Shown: piece after piece, positions 26,702 through 33,759 of the stretch
Layout: each line of letters begins with the position of its first letter
Numbering within the stretch: the stretch's first letter is position 1
Origin: Mycobacterium sp. PSTR-4-N
Lineage (GTDB): Bacteria; Actinomycetota; Actinomycetes; Mycobacteriales; Mycobacteriaceae
Reading direction: 5' to 3'
DNA: 64,000 bases
Assembly: GCF_022348085.1 (NCBI RefSeq)
Contig: NZ_JAKRFN010000027.1
Location: forward strand, 17,240-81,239
Translations under genes and position numbers: made by a program
Notes under the pieces: model-generated
Database searches by the model: none
Told to the model about the DNA's origin: nothing
What the model saw: only the letters and a program-made list of their open reading frames with translations

Positions 26702-26990
26702 CACCAGCACCATCCCTTCCTCCGTTGGGCACATTCACGGCCAGGGTGTACTCGGGGTTGCGTGCGATGAAGGGCCGGACCGCCGGGCACCTCGCGGTCG
26801 CTCGTATGCCTCCGCAAGAATGCTGTCCAGCGCCCTGCAGATGAGTTCGGTTGCCAATCCCCGTCCACGGTAGTTCGGCAGGATGGCGGCCGCCCATCCC
26901 CGTTCGCATCCGCGAATAGGGCTGGCCACCGCTGTCCAGCTCATTGCCGAGGTGAGCCGAACCGAATCGCGCAGCCAGATGTTGGACCAT
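26694..26990 (-). pseudogene. GNAT acetyltransferase, truncated and frameshifted
   Basis: In one minus frame the acetyl-CoA-binding motif appears: RGWAAAILPNYRGRGLATEL followed by ICRALDSILAEAYER. The other frame gives PAVRPFIARNPEYTLAVNVP to the end. A frameshift at about 26800 and the missing first half indicate a broken gene. Confidence 0.6.
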
Positions 26991-26998
26991 GTAGTACA
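26983..26998. promoter_or_regulatory. TGTAC-N6-GTACA operator-like site (one mismatch)
   Basis: On the plus strand, TGGAC-CATGTA-GTACA. Read on the minus strand it is TGTAC-TACATG-GTCCA, with the same TAC-initial spacer as three other sites. It lies at the 5' side of the minus-strand GNAT/CMD genes. Confidence 0.5.
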
Positions 26999-26999
26999 G

Positions 27000-27562
27000 T
27001 CTGGCGCACAGAATGCCGATTCACGCGAGCTTTGGGAGAACGCGCATGGAGGCGTCCGACGTCCACGGCGCCTTCCGGCCGCAACGATCGAACGGTAGAG
27101 GAGTTACGCGTTACGTTCCTCCGTCTTCTGCGAGATGCTATGGGTCGCAATCCCACTCACCGTCGCGTGACACACAAGACCTCTTCTCCCCACACGCGGG
27201 GTGGCCTGTGAGGTGCCGGAGCGGAGCCGCACCTCGTTCGTCTGTAATTGATCAGCCGACGTTGCGGACTCGAACCGCTGGCCGAGTTGTTCGCGTTACC
27301 AGTGGGGCTGGGCCGGGCGGGCGCACTGCTCGATGATCCCCGACTTCTTCACACCCTGCGCGAAGTATTCGATGCCCGAAGGTCGGCCGTCGATCGCGGT
27401 GTACCTGCGAATGACGTTTCTCAAGTTCCAGCACTCCGCCTCGGCAGTCTCAGGCCATGAAATCAAAGGCGGTCTGTGGGGTCACGATCTGTCGAGTGTC
27501 GACGTGAGCATCGAGCGTCTAAAAGTGTTCGGAAGCAGGTGCGGACGAGTGGAAAAGTGCCG
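27000..27562. other. Stretch without a recognised gene
   Basis: An open frame at 27248-27460 (contains LAELFALPVGLGRAGALLDD) shows no recognisable family and is opposed by other open frames. The frame of the next gene is open from 27476, but those codons look unlike protein. No palindromic operator was found here. Confidence 0.3.
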
Positions 27563-28288
27563 ATGGAGACAACGAGTGGAGGAGGGCCGATGGAGACAAC
27601 TGGTGGAGGTCGCTCGCATATAGAGGCGGATGCGCATCGTGCACTTGCTGCCGAGGGCCTCGCCTGCGCTGAAGTGACGGACGCGCTGGGACGAGCGCAT
27701 CGACACCGAGCACACGTCACCGGGCTTGTGAGCCCCGTGCCCACACGTCGCCTGTTCGGCCGAGTCGTCACGATCTCGTTCTTCCCCACGTGCGCCGAGA
27801 GACTCGGCCCGGAAGAGTTCAACTTCGGCCGACTGTTCCATCAGGCGGTGCAGGGCGCCGCGTCCGATCCCGAACACACTGTCCTGGTAATGGCCAGCAA
27901 CGGATACCCCGATGTGTCACTTGCTGGCGGGACGAAACTCTCTCGACTCACCAACGCCGGCCTTGCGGGGGTGCTCACCGACGGTCGTCTCCGTGACTTC
28001 GACGAACTGGCAGAGGAACCGTATGCGGCCTGGTGCTCGGGAGAGGCTGTCGCCTGGGGTGGAGGCGCGGTCACGCCGTTCCAAGCGAACGTCCCCGTCG
28101 TCATCGGAGGAGTCGGTGTGCATCCTGGACAGTACGTCTTCTGTGACTCGTCGGGGGCCGTGTTCATCCCGGAGGCCGACATCGACGAAGTGCTCGAAAC
28201 AGCGCACCAGATCCGGCGCGACGACGCATTCCACCGCACCGCGATTGCGCGAGAAAGTGCTGACGACGCACACGGGACCGAGCGTTGA
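27563..28288 (+). CDS. RraA-family protein (HMG/CHA aldolase-like), copy 1
   Basis: The protein has about 241 residues of the RraA/4-hydroxy-4-methyl-2-oxoglutarate aldolase fold. It has ACAEVTDALGRAHRHRAHV, then HTVLVMASNGYPDVSLAGGT. The core pattern GLAGVLTDGRLRDFDEL corresponds to the G..G...DG..RD metal/substrate site of the family. VHPGQYVFCDSSGAVFIPEA follows. These proteins are divalent-metal aldolases/decarboxylases or RNase E inhibitors. With no RNase E partner nearby, an aldolase role is more likely. ATG 27563 or 27590 may be the start. It overlaps the next gene. Confidence 0.75.
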   Translation: METTSGGGPMETTGGGRSHIEADAHRALAAEGLACAEVTDALGRAHRHRAHVTGLVSPVPTRRLFGRVVTISFFPTCAERLGPEEFNFGRLFHQAVQGAASDPEHTVLVMASNGYPDVSLAGGTKLSRLTNAGLAGVLTDGRLRDFDELAEEPYAAWCSGEAVAWGGGAVTPFQANVPVVIGGVGVHPGQYVFCDSSGAVFIPEADIDEVLETAHQIRRDDAFHRTAIARESADDAHGTER

Positions 28289-28569
28289 CTCAGCAAGCCC
28301 CCGATCGGGCGGCGCCGAGCGACCTGCCGGCCCTGGTCGAAAGAGTGCCGGAGGGTTGGACGCGTGCGATCTACAACGGGCGAACATACGGATTGGCCCG
28401 CACCACCCGGGCAGGTGGGCGAAGCATCGCGATCTTCGCCGAAGAGCTCGGCGGCACCGACCTGATCAGCGCGAACGTGTACCGCACCGTCGCGGCCGAC
28501 CACCTACGGGCCTGTGAGATGCCCACCGCCAAGGTGCTCGCGTTTCTCCGCGCCTGGACGCCCGCATGA
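28285..28569 (+). CDS. Hypothetical 94-residue protein
   Basis: This small soluble protein has the text RVPEGWTRAIYNGRTYGLAR, SIAIFAEELGGTDLISANVY and a C-terminal helix MPTAKVLAFLRAW. It may be a compact alpha/beta fold; no family is recognised. TTG start at 28285 overlaps the stop of the RraA-like gene. A degraded copy at 25.2 kb also lies facing a molybdopterin oxidoreductase gene. This repeated association suggests a functional link. Confidence 0.6.
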   Translation: MTQQAPDRAAPSDLPALVERVPEGWTRAIYNGRTYGLARTTRAGGRSIAIFAEELGGTDLISANVYRTVAADHLRACEMPTAKVLAFLRAWTPA

Positions 28570-28755
28570 CTCAGACCTGAGCACCGCTCGGCGCGTTGGT
28601 GCTGGGACGGAAACTCCGCCAGCCGGTTGACCCTCGTTGGAATGCTGGGGGATCAGGCCACCATCGACGTGCAGCTGGGCCCGACGACCGAAACGTTTGG
28701 CTACAGTCAACGAGACGACAGTCGACTGATCGTCGCTTGCGGGCTGTGGCAGGAG

Positions 28756-29013
28756 CTACGGCCGTGCGATCGCGATGTGCGCCAGCCCCGAGAGGTTGAT
28801 CAGCACTTCCTGCGGCTTTTGGACGATGACGGCGAGCACGCTCTGGCAATGCGCGCATCGCAGGACTGCCCCGATGGCGGTCACGAAGGCGTTGGCCCGT
28901 GCGAGTTCGAAGACGAGATGACAGCTTCCGCATCGTCCGACTGCGGCGGTGATTTCGATGCCGACGGTGTCGGCGAAGAGCCCGGCGAGCGCGTTTCCGT
29001 CGAGGTGGGTCAT
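28756..29013 (-). CDS. DUF6510-type zinc-ribbon protein
   Basis: The protein has 85 residues. It begins MTHLDGNALAGLFADTVGIE and carries two CxxC pairs, CGSCHLVF and CAHCQSVL, spaced for one zinc or iron site. This matches small actinobacterial DUF6510 proteins. ATG 29013 overlaps the stop of the reductase gene (ATGA), so it is the third gene of the molybdopterin operon. A role as a small electron carrier or metal-site chaperone is possible but unproven. Confidence 0.75.
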   Translation of the reverse strand: MTHLDGNALAGLFADTVGIEITAAVGRCGSCHLVFELARANAFVTAIGAVLRCAHCQSVLAVIVQKPQEVLINLSGLAHIAIARP

Positions 29014-29765
29014 CCGCTGCCTCCGAAGCGTTCCGTGCGTATTCGGGTGGGGTCGTGGCCGAGTTGGAGAAGCCAACCGGCGATCGTCTCGACGAAAGGT
29101 GTCGGTCCGCAGAGGAATATGCGCGGTGTCGCCGTGGCTGGGAAGACGAGATCGGCGACCGACTCCTGAGTCAGTCGCCCGGGAGCACGTGGCGATCCCG
29201 GGGGAGATGTCCGCGTGTGCACGACGTCGACGGTGGTCTTCGACAGCGCCGAGAGCTCTTCGGCGAAGAAGACGTCTTCGGGCGTCCGGACCGAGTACAA
29301 CAGGCGGAACTCGGCATCGACGGTCTCGTGCTCACGCGCTGCGGCCATCGCGAACAGCGGGACGACGCCGGATCCGCCGGCGATGAGCTGAACGGGGGAT
29401 CGATCGGGTTCGGTTGGGGTCCAGACGAAGTATCGCCCCAGCGGGCCGTGCACCTCGAGCTCGTCGCCATCGGCGAGCTGGTGGACGAGATATGGCGAGA
29501 CTTCACCTGAGGGGAGTTCGTCGACCGCGAGGATGACTCGAGTCGTCTCGCCCGACGATGCGACCGAGTAGGACCGGGTGGCCTGATAGCCGTCCGGGGC
29601 GGTGAGGCGGACGTCGAGGTGGGAACCAGCGTGGTTTCCCGGCCAGGTCGGCACGTCCAGCTCGAGGCGGACCGCCGACGCGGTCTCTCGACGGCGGCTG
29701 GCGACGCGTCCGACGTGCCAGCTCGCCCGGATCGGAGACGTCACCAGTACCGTTCCTCGCGCCAT
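29010..29765 (-). CDS. Ferredoxin-reductase-type FAD/NAD(P)-binding oxidoreductase
   Basis: The protein has 251 residues. The FAD-binding barrel carries RSYSVASSGE (RxYS). The NAD(P) domain carries QLIAGGSGVVPLFAMAAARE (GGSGxxP), RLLYSVRTPEDVFFAEEL and the C-terminal IFLCGPTPFVETIAGWL (CGP). There is no 2Fe-2S ferredoxin domain, so electrons probably go directly, or via the small CxxC protein, to the molybdopterin enzyme encoded just upstream. It overlaps that gene by about 25 bp. This dedicated partner is missing from copy A. Confidence 0.88.
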   Translation of the reverse strand: MARGTVLVTSPIRASWHVGRVASRRRETASAVRLELDVPTWPGNHAGSHLDVRLTAPDGYQATRSYSVASSGETTRVILAVDELPSGEVSPYLVHQLADGDELEVHGPLGRYFVWTPTEPDRSPVQLIAGGSGVVPLFAMAAAREHETVDAEFRLLYSVRTPEDVFFAEELSALSKTTVDVVHTRTSPPGSPRAPGRLTQESVADLVFPATATPRIFLCGPTPFVETIAGWLLQLGHDPTRIRTERFGGSG

Positions 29766-30334
29766 GGATCACCGCGGAGGTGGTATCCGTTCTGTTCCCA
29801 GAACCCGGGGTCGTCGTTGGGCATCATCCGTATCTCGCGGACCCACTTGGCGCTCTTCCAGAAGTAGAGGTGGGGCACGAGGAGACGCGCGGGTCCGCCA
29901 TGTTCGGCAGTCAAGGGCTCACCCTCTGCCTCGGTGGCGATCCACGCTTGGCCTTCGAGGAGATCGTCGAGGGGCAGGTTGGTGGTGTAACCGCCGTGGC
30001 TTCGGACCATGACGTAGTCGCAAGAGGTCTCCACGTCCTCGAACAGCCGGTCCAATGGCACTCCGCGCCAGGCCATGTCGAGCTTCGACCAGTGGGTGAC
30101 GCAGTGGATGTCGGTGACGACGTCCTCTACGCCCACGTTCTGGAGCGCGCTCCAATCCCATCCGTGTTCGGTGCCCGTCTCGGTCGTGATGGTGAACGTC
30201 CATTCGTGCGCCCCGATGTCGGGCGTCAGGCCGGCCGTCAGGACCGGCCAGTCGTCGACGAGCGTTTGGCCCGGTGGCAACCGTGCGTCGCTGGCCCCGC
30301 GACGACCACCAAACCCGCTGTTGATCACTGGCAT
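29741..30334 (-). CDS. Small molybdopterin-dependent oxidoreductase (sulfite-oxidase-like), copy B
   Basis: The protein has 197 residues and consists of a single SUOX-type molybdopterin domain. The Moco-binding Cys is in TDIHCVTHWSKLDMAWRGV. Also present are YVMVRSHGGYTTNLPLDDL and EHGGPARLLVPHLYFWKSAK. No Tat signal or heme/dimerisation domain is present, so it is cytosolic and distinct from periplasmic MsrP (YedY). It leads an operon with a flavin reductase and DUF6510 protein. ATG 30334 follows GAAGGAGC, and operator 5 lies 61 bp upstream. Given msrA in the same putative regulon, reduction of an S- or N-oxide is an attractive inference. Confidence 0.88.
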   Translation of the reverse strand: MPVINSGFGGRRGASDARLPPGQTLVDDWPVLTAGLTPDIGAHEWTFTITTETGTEHGWDWSALQNVGVEDVVTDIHCVTHWSKLDMAWRGVPLDRLFEDVETSCDYVMVRSHGGYTTNLPLDDLLEGQAWIATEAEGEPLTAEHGGPARLLVPHLYFWKSAKWVREIRMMPNDDPGFWEQNGYHLRGDPWREERYW

Positions 30335-30394
30335 GGGAAGCTCCTTCGCGGGTCACGCGTGTGGGGGTGCTCATGGGGACGCCGACGTGAAAGT

Positions 30395-30410
30395 TGTACT
30401 GCAGAGTACA
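30395..30410. promoter_or_regulatory. TGTAC-N6-GTACA operator 5 (perfect)
   Basis: TGTAC-TGCAGA-GTACA, 61 bp upstream of the molybdopterin oxidoreductase operon (minus strand) and just beyond the 3' end of the TetR gene at 30496. Confidence 0.75.
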
Positions 30411-30495
30411 TCTGGCTGTGAGGAGATCGCAGCGTTCACTCCAAAGTTTGTCGTGCCCTTCGGCTGACTCTTGAATGTGCGCTGCGGATCTTGGC

Positions 30496-31149
30496 TTATA
30501 CCTGGTAGCGGCGCAGGGCCGCGACGGCGTCGTCGAGCACGTCGCGCATGATCTCGATCCGGCCGTGGACCGAGGCCAGCAGGTATCCGCCTTGCAGGGC
30601 CGCGACGAGGCTGGCGGCGAGGCGGTCTGGGTTGGCGTCGGAGTCCAGTTCACCGCGCTGCTGAATGCGGCGCAGGCCGGCGGCGAGATGTCCCTCCCAG
30701 ATGCGGAATGCAGCGGCTAGGGCTGGTCGGTATTCCTGGGAGTGCTTCAGGTCGGTTGCGAGGGTCCCGAGGGGACATGCGAACGGACGGTCTTCGGCCG
30801 GTTGTGCGTCCACGACGCGTGACACCCATCTTTCGAGCCCGTCCCAGGAGGTGATCGCCTCGGTGGTGTCTTGGCCGTCGAGGACGACGGCGAGTTCGCG
30901 GTCGATGACTGCTTGGACTAGTTCGGTCTTGTCGCGGAAGTGGCGACGGAGCTCCTTGGGCTCGGCGCCGGAGGCGCGGGCGACGTCGCCGGGCGACGTC
31001 GCGGCGATGCCGTGGTGGTACATCATCGAGGCGGCAGTGTTGACGATCGCCGCACGTGCGTGCCGGTGATGCGATGGTGCCGACGTGCTGCGGGCGGCAG
31101 GGGAGGTGGCCGATTCATTCACGGATTCGCCAAGGGGTGGTTGTTTCAT
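30496..31149 (-). CDS. TetR-family regulator, LmrA/YxaF-like (copy 3)
   Basis: The protein has 217 residues. The HTH spans about 30-80 (AAIVNTAASMMYHHGIAATS, then PGDVARASGAEPKELRRHFR). The ligand domain has DRPFACPLGTLATDL with the conserved FACPL Cys, and the C-terminus GGYLLASVHGRIEIMRDVLD. It is a paralogue of 6832-7455. Its ATG overlaps the NmrA stop (ATGA) behind GGAGGAA, so the redox sensor-like NmrA and the repressor are co-translated. It is a candidate reader of the adjacent TGTAC palindrome. Confidence 0.88.
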   Translation of the reverse strand: MKQPPLGESVNESATSPAARSTSAPSHHRHARAAIVNTAASMMYHHGIAATSPGDVARASGAEPKELRRHFRDKTELVQAVIDRELAVVLDGQDTTEAITSWDGLERWVSRVVDAQPAEDRPFACPLGTLATDLKHSQEYRPALAAAFRIWEGHLAAGLRRIQQRGELDSDANPDRLAASLVAALQGGYLLASVHGRIEIMRDVLDDAVAALRRYQV

Positions 31150-31967
31150 TGGACTTCCTCCGAGGCGAAGACCGTGAAGGTGTGAGCGGGTCGGCCCGTG
31201 ACCCGCTCGACGGTGTCGGTGACGCGGTCTTCGGCGCCGGCACTGATCGCCACGTCCATGGCGGCGAGCACCTGTGCGAACTCGGCGGGGATTCCATGGG
31301 CGGCGATACGCCGAGCAACTTCTCGCGCCGGAACGGATCGATGCCGAATGGTGCGGCCGGTCTGTTGGGAGAGGATCGTGGCGGCATCGGCGTAACTGAG
31401 CGCCTCGGGGCCTGTCAAGAGATGCTCGGTGTTGTGCGCGCGGTCATCGGTCAGGGCACACCCGGCGACCGCCGCGATGTCCGCTGCGTCGACGAACGCC
31501 ACTTTGCCGTCGCCGGTGGCGGTGACGATCTCACCGTCTCGCACTCCCTGAGCGACGAGGTGATCGCCGGTGAAGTTCTGCATGAACCATGACGGCTGCA
31601 GCACTGTCCATTCGGGCATGGCCGTCTTGACGAGATGGTGGACGGCGCCGAGCCCGGGCGCCCCTTCGGGCAGTGCGGACGAGCTGAGTGCGACGACGCG
31701 CTGCACCCCCTGATCAAGGGCCTCGTCGAGGAAGGTCTGCACCAGGGGAACCGGATCGGCAACTCCCATGGGAGCGATGAGGTAGATCGCCGAAATACCT
31801 TGCAAGGCAGCCTTATGGGTGTCGCAGTCCTCCCAATTGAACTGAATCTGCCCAGTCGACTGTGGTGTCCTCGTCGCGAGTCGTGTTGCCACGCCACGCT
31901 CCGCTAGATCGGCGGCAACCCGGCTGCCCGTCGTTCCGGTGGCGCCGGTGATCAGCACCCTATTCAT
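31146..31967 (-). CDS. NmrA-like NAD(P)H-binding protein
   Basis: The protein has 273 residues of the atypical SDR fold. The nucleotide motif is VLITGATGTTGSRVAADLAE (GxxGxxG). Other features are ALQGISAIYLIAPMG, VVALSSSALPEGAPG, EWTVLQPSWFMQNFTGD and GKVAFVDAADIAAVAG, typical of NmrA/QOR2-like quinone oxidoreductases or NADP(H) redox sensors. It is co-transcribed with the downstream TetR and divergent from another TetR at 32104. A frameshifted copy with a central deletion lies at 2109-2661. Confidence 0.85.
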   Translation of the reverse strand: MNRVLITGATGTTGSRVAADLAERGVATRLATRTPQSTGQIQFNWEDCDTHKAALQGISAIYLIAPMGVADPVPLVQTFLDEALDQGVQRVVALSSSALPEGAPGLGAVHHLVKTAMPEWTVLQPSWFMQNFTGDHLVAQGVRDGEIVTATGDGKVAFVDAADIAAVAGCALTDDRAHNTEHLLTGPEALSYADAATILSQQTGRTIRHRSVPAREVARRIAAHGIPAEFAQVLAAMDVAISAGAEDRVTDTVERVTGRPAHTFTVFASEEVQ

Positions 31968-32034
31968 GTGTTGGCCCAGAAAATGCGCGCTGCAGCTGCT
32001 CGGACTTCGTCACCATGAAACTCTCCCGACGTTG

Positions 32035-32089
32035 TGGACGATACGGGACCGTCCTACTGAACGTACGCCGGTCGGGCCAGTATCGTCCA
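32035..32089. promoter_or_regulatory. Inverted repeat in the NmrA/TetR divergent promoter
   Basis: The left arm TGGACGATACGGG (32035-32047) is the reverse complement of the right arm CCAGTATCGTCCA (32077-32089) at 12 of 13 positions, separated by 29 bp. It is unrelated to the TGTAC palindrome and is the natural operator candidate for the TetR at 32104, which it precedes by 15 bp. Confidence 0.6.
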
Positions 32090-32103
32090 TTCGCTAGACT
32101 TCC

Positions 32104-32697
32104 TTGATGACCCGTCGCACGCCTACCGGTGCTGCCGTGCTGCAGCCCGGGATCACCAAGGCCATCACCGAGGCGGTCCTTGCCGAGTTGGCGGAGCGGG
32201 GTTATGCGCGACTGTCGATGGAAGCGGTCGCCAAACGCGCCGGAGTCGGCAAGAGCGCGCTCTATCGACGCTGGCCCTCGAAGCTGAACATGACGTTGGC
32301 TGCGGTCGCCGACTTCAGCGTGGGCCGAGCCGAAATCCCGGATACCGGCTCCCTCGCCGGTGATGTGCGAAAGTCTCTAGAAGCCATGGCGCACTGGCTG
32401 TCTCATCCGCAGTTCTCTCGTATCCTTGCCGACCTAGTCGCTGAAATGGGCCGCAATCCCGAGTTGAGCGACTTCGTCGAAGGCATGATCGGGCGGCCGC
32501 GCCGGGCACGCGGGCGGATCCTTCTCGATCGAGCGATCGCGCGCGGCGAACTGGACCCCGGCATCGACATCGAATTTGCTCTCGACTTGTTCCCCGCGCC
32601 GATCTACTGGCGACTCCTGGTGCGAGACGGGGAGATCGAGCCCGAATACCTCGACAAACTCACCGATTTCATTATCCGAGGCCTCGGCGCACACTGA
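32104..32697 (+). CDS. TetR-family regulator (AcrR-like)
   Basis: The protein has about 196 residues, with ATG at 32107 also possible. HTH region: ITEAVLAELAERGYARLSME, AVAKRAGVGKSALYRRWPSK. The C-terminal domain includes SHPQFSRILADLVAEMGRNP and a terminal FIIRGLGAH. It belongs to a different TetR subgroup from the LmrA-like trio. It is divergent from NmrA-TetR(30496), with a long inverted repeat between them. An HTH remnant of a close relative lies at 1.4-1.6 kb next to the NmrA remnant. Confidence 0.88.
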   Translation: MMTRRTPTGAAVLQPGITKAITEAVLAELAERGYARLSMEAVAKRAGVGKSALYRRWPSKLNMTLAAVADFSVGRAEIPDTGSLAGDVRKSLEAMAHWLSHPQFSRILADLVAEMGRNPELSDFVEGMIGRPRRARGRILLDRAIARGELDPGIDIEFALDLFPAPIYWRLLVRDGEIEPEYLDKLTDFIIRGLGAH

Positions 32698-32886
32698 CTT
32701 TGGCAGCCACGGGCGCCACACGATGATCAGACGTGGGTGAGTGCCGGGGTGGTTGGCATCCGTTACACGGCTGGGCGTTTCCGCTGCAGCCCAAAGGGCG
32801 ACCTGTCGACGCCGTCGTGTAACGCCGCGCCCCATCGGAGGCACTCCCGTTCCGGAAGCGGTTTACCCAGCGGCGGAAGAAGCCAA

Positions 32887-33240
32887 TGTCTTTGGGCGAT
32901 GTCATATCTCGCCTGTATCGCTCACGCGTCGCGTCTCGGCTGGCCCCGGTGGGGCTTAAGTCGCGCGGCGCGGTGCGCACTCGCGTTCGCCATTGCATGG
33001 ATCGGTGCCCTGAAGTTCACCACTTATGACGCCAAATCGACGCTGCCGCTCATGACGAGCAGCCCGCTGATGAGCTGGGTCTAAGACGCCTTCTCGGTGA
33101 CGGCCATCTAAGCCGTGCTGGGTGTCGTCGAACTCGCAGTCGCCGCGCTGATCGCCGTCCATCGCGGGCAGTGGTATGGCAATCGGAATGTTCGTCACGA
33201 CGCTCAGCTTCATGTTCACCACCCCGGCGTGAGGACGCCC
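32887..33240 (+). pseudogene. DUF417 membrane protein remnant
   Basis: Pieces in several frames are recognisable. LAFAIAWIGALKFTTYDAKS is followed by LPLMTSSPLMSW and a stop; then DAFSVTAI, a stop and VLGVVELAVAALIAV. These align with VIGWIGILKFHTYEAQNIQP and MLGIVEIVTALLLVV of the intact DUF417 protein at 45923-46453. In-frame stops and shifts make it non-functional. Confidence 0.75.
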
Positions 33241-33299
33241 CAAGCCGGCAGTCGCGAGGCCATGAAGGCCGGTGTGGCGCGGTGCCATTCGAGGACGAG

Positions 33300-33620
33300 T
33301 TCCGCCGCATCGTCGCCTTCCCGAGGGCGCCCATGAGGGTGGCGCGGAAGGCGTCCGGGATCCTGCCGATCACCGATCCCCACACCGTGCGGCACTGCGC
33401 ACTCGGTTCGTTCCCGAGCATCTATCTGCCCCGTCGACGAACCGGGATTCGGTCATCGATCGACTGCGTTCCCTGGATGAGGTGCAGGCCTCCCACATCC
33501 GCGAGGGGGCCGCCGAGACCTACGGTCAGACCGCCTACGTACACACTGCGACGCCTTCTGGGTGGCCACCACGCTGGTCTCGGGAGCACCAGAGCGTGTC
33601 CGCCGGATAGCTACCACGCC
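33300..33620 (+). pseudogene. phnA: Phosphonoacetate hydrolase C-terminal remnant
   Basis: Pieces: ILPITDPHTVRHCALGSFPS with IYLP, then in another frame VIDRLRSLDEVQ, TYGQTAYVH, and FWVATTLVSGAPERVRR. They align with ILPITDPYTVHHGALGSFAS, GLRTIDGVEQ, FGDTAYVH and FWIATTLVANVAKH of the intact phnA that follows at 33760. About 100 residues between the pieces are deleted. A partial tandem duplicate of phnA, now decayed, therefore lies immediately upstream. Confidence 0.8.
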
Positions 33621-33759
33621 GTCGCCCGCCATCACCGTCTACCGCGAACGTTATCGCCGTCGGCGATGTCAGCGATCGGCATTCTGGGGGTTCTGCGTGG
33701 CGGGCGTCACGCACACCATGGCTATGCCGAGGTACGAAACCACTAGCCAGGAGTTCTCC

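Noticed and set aside
27248..27460. Small frame containing LAELFALPVGLGRAGALLDD
   Set aside because: It looks somewhat protein-like, but there is no family match, no clear ribosome site, and an equally open frame opposite.
33562..33759. Extended 5' frame of phnA
   Set aside because: Part of it encodes the tail of the decayed phnA copy (FWVATTLVSG). The GTG at 33760 with GGAG is a better start.
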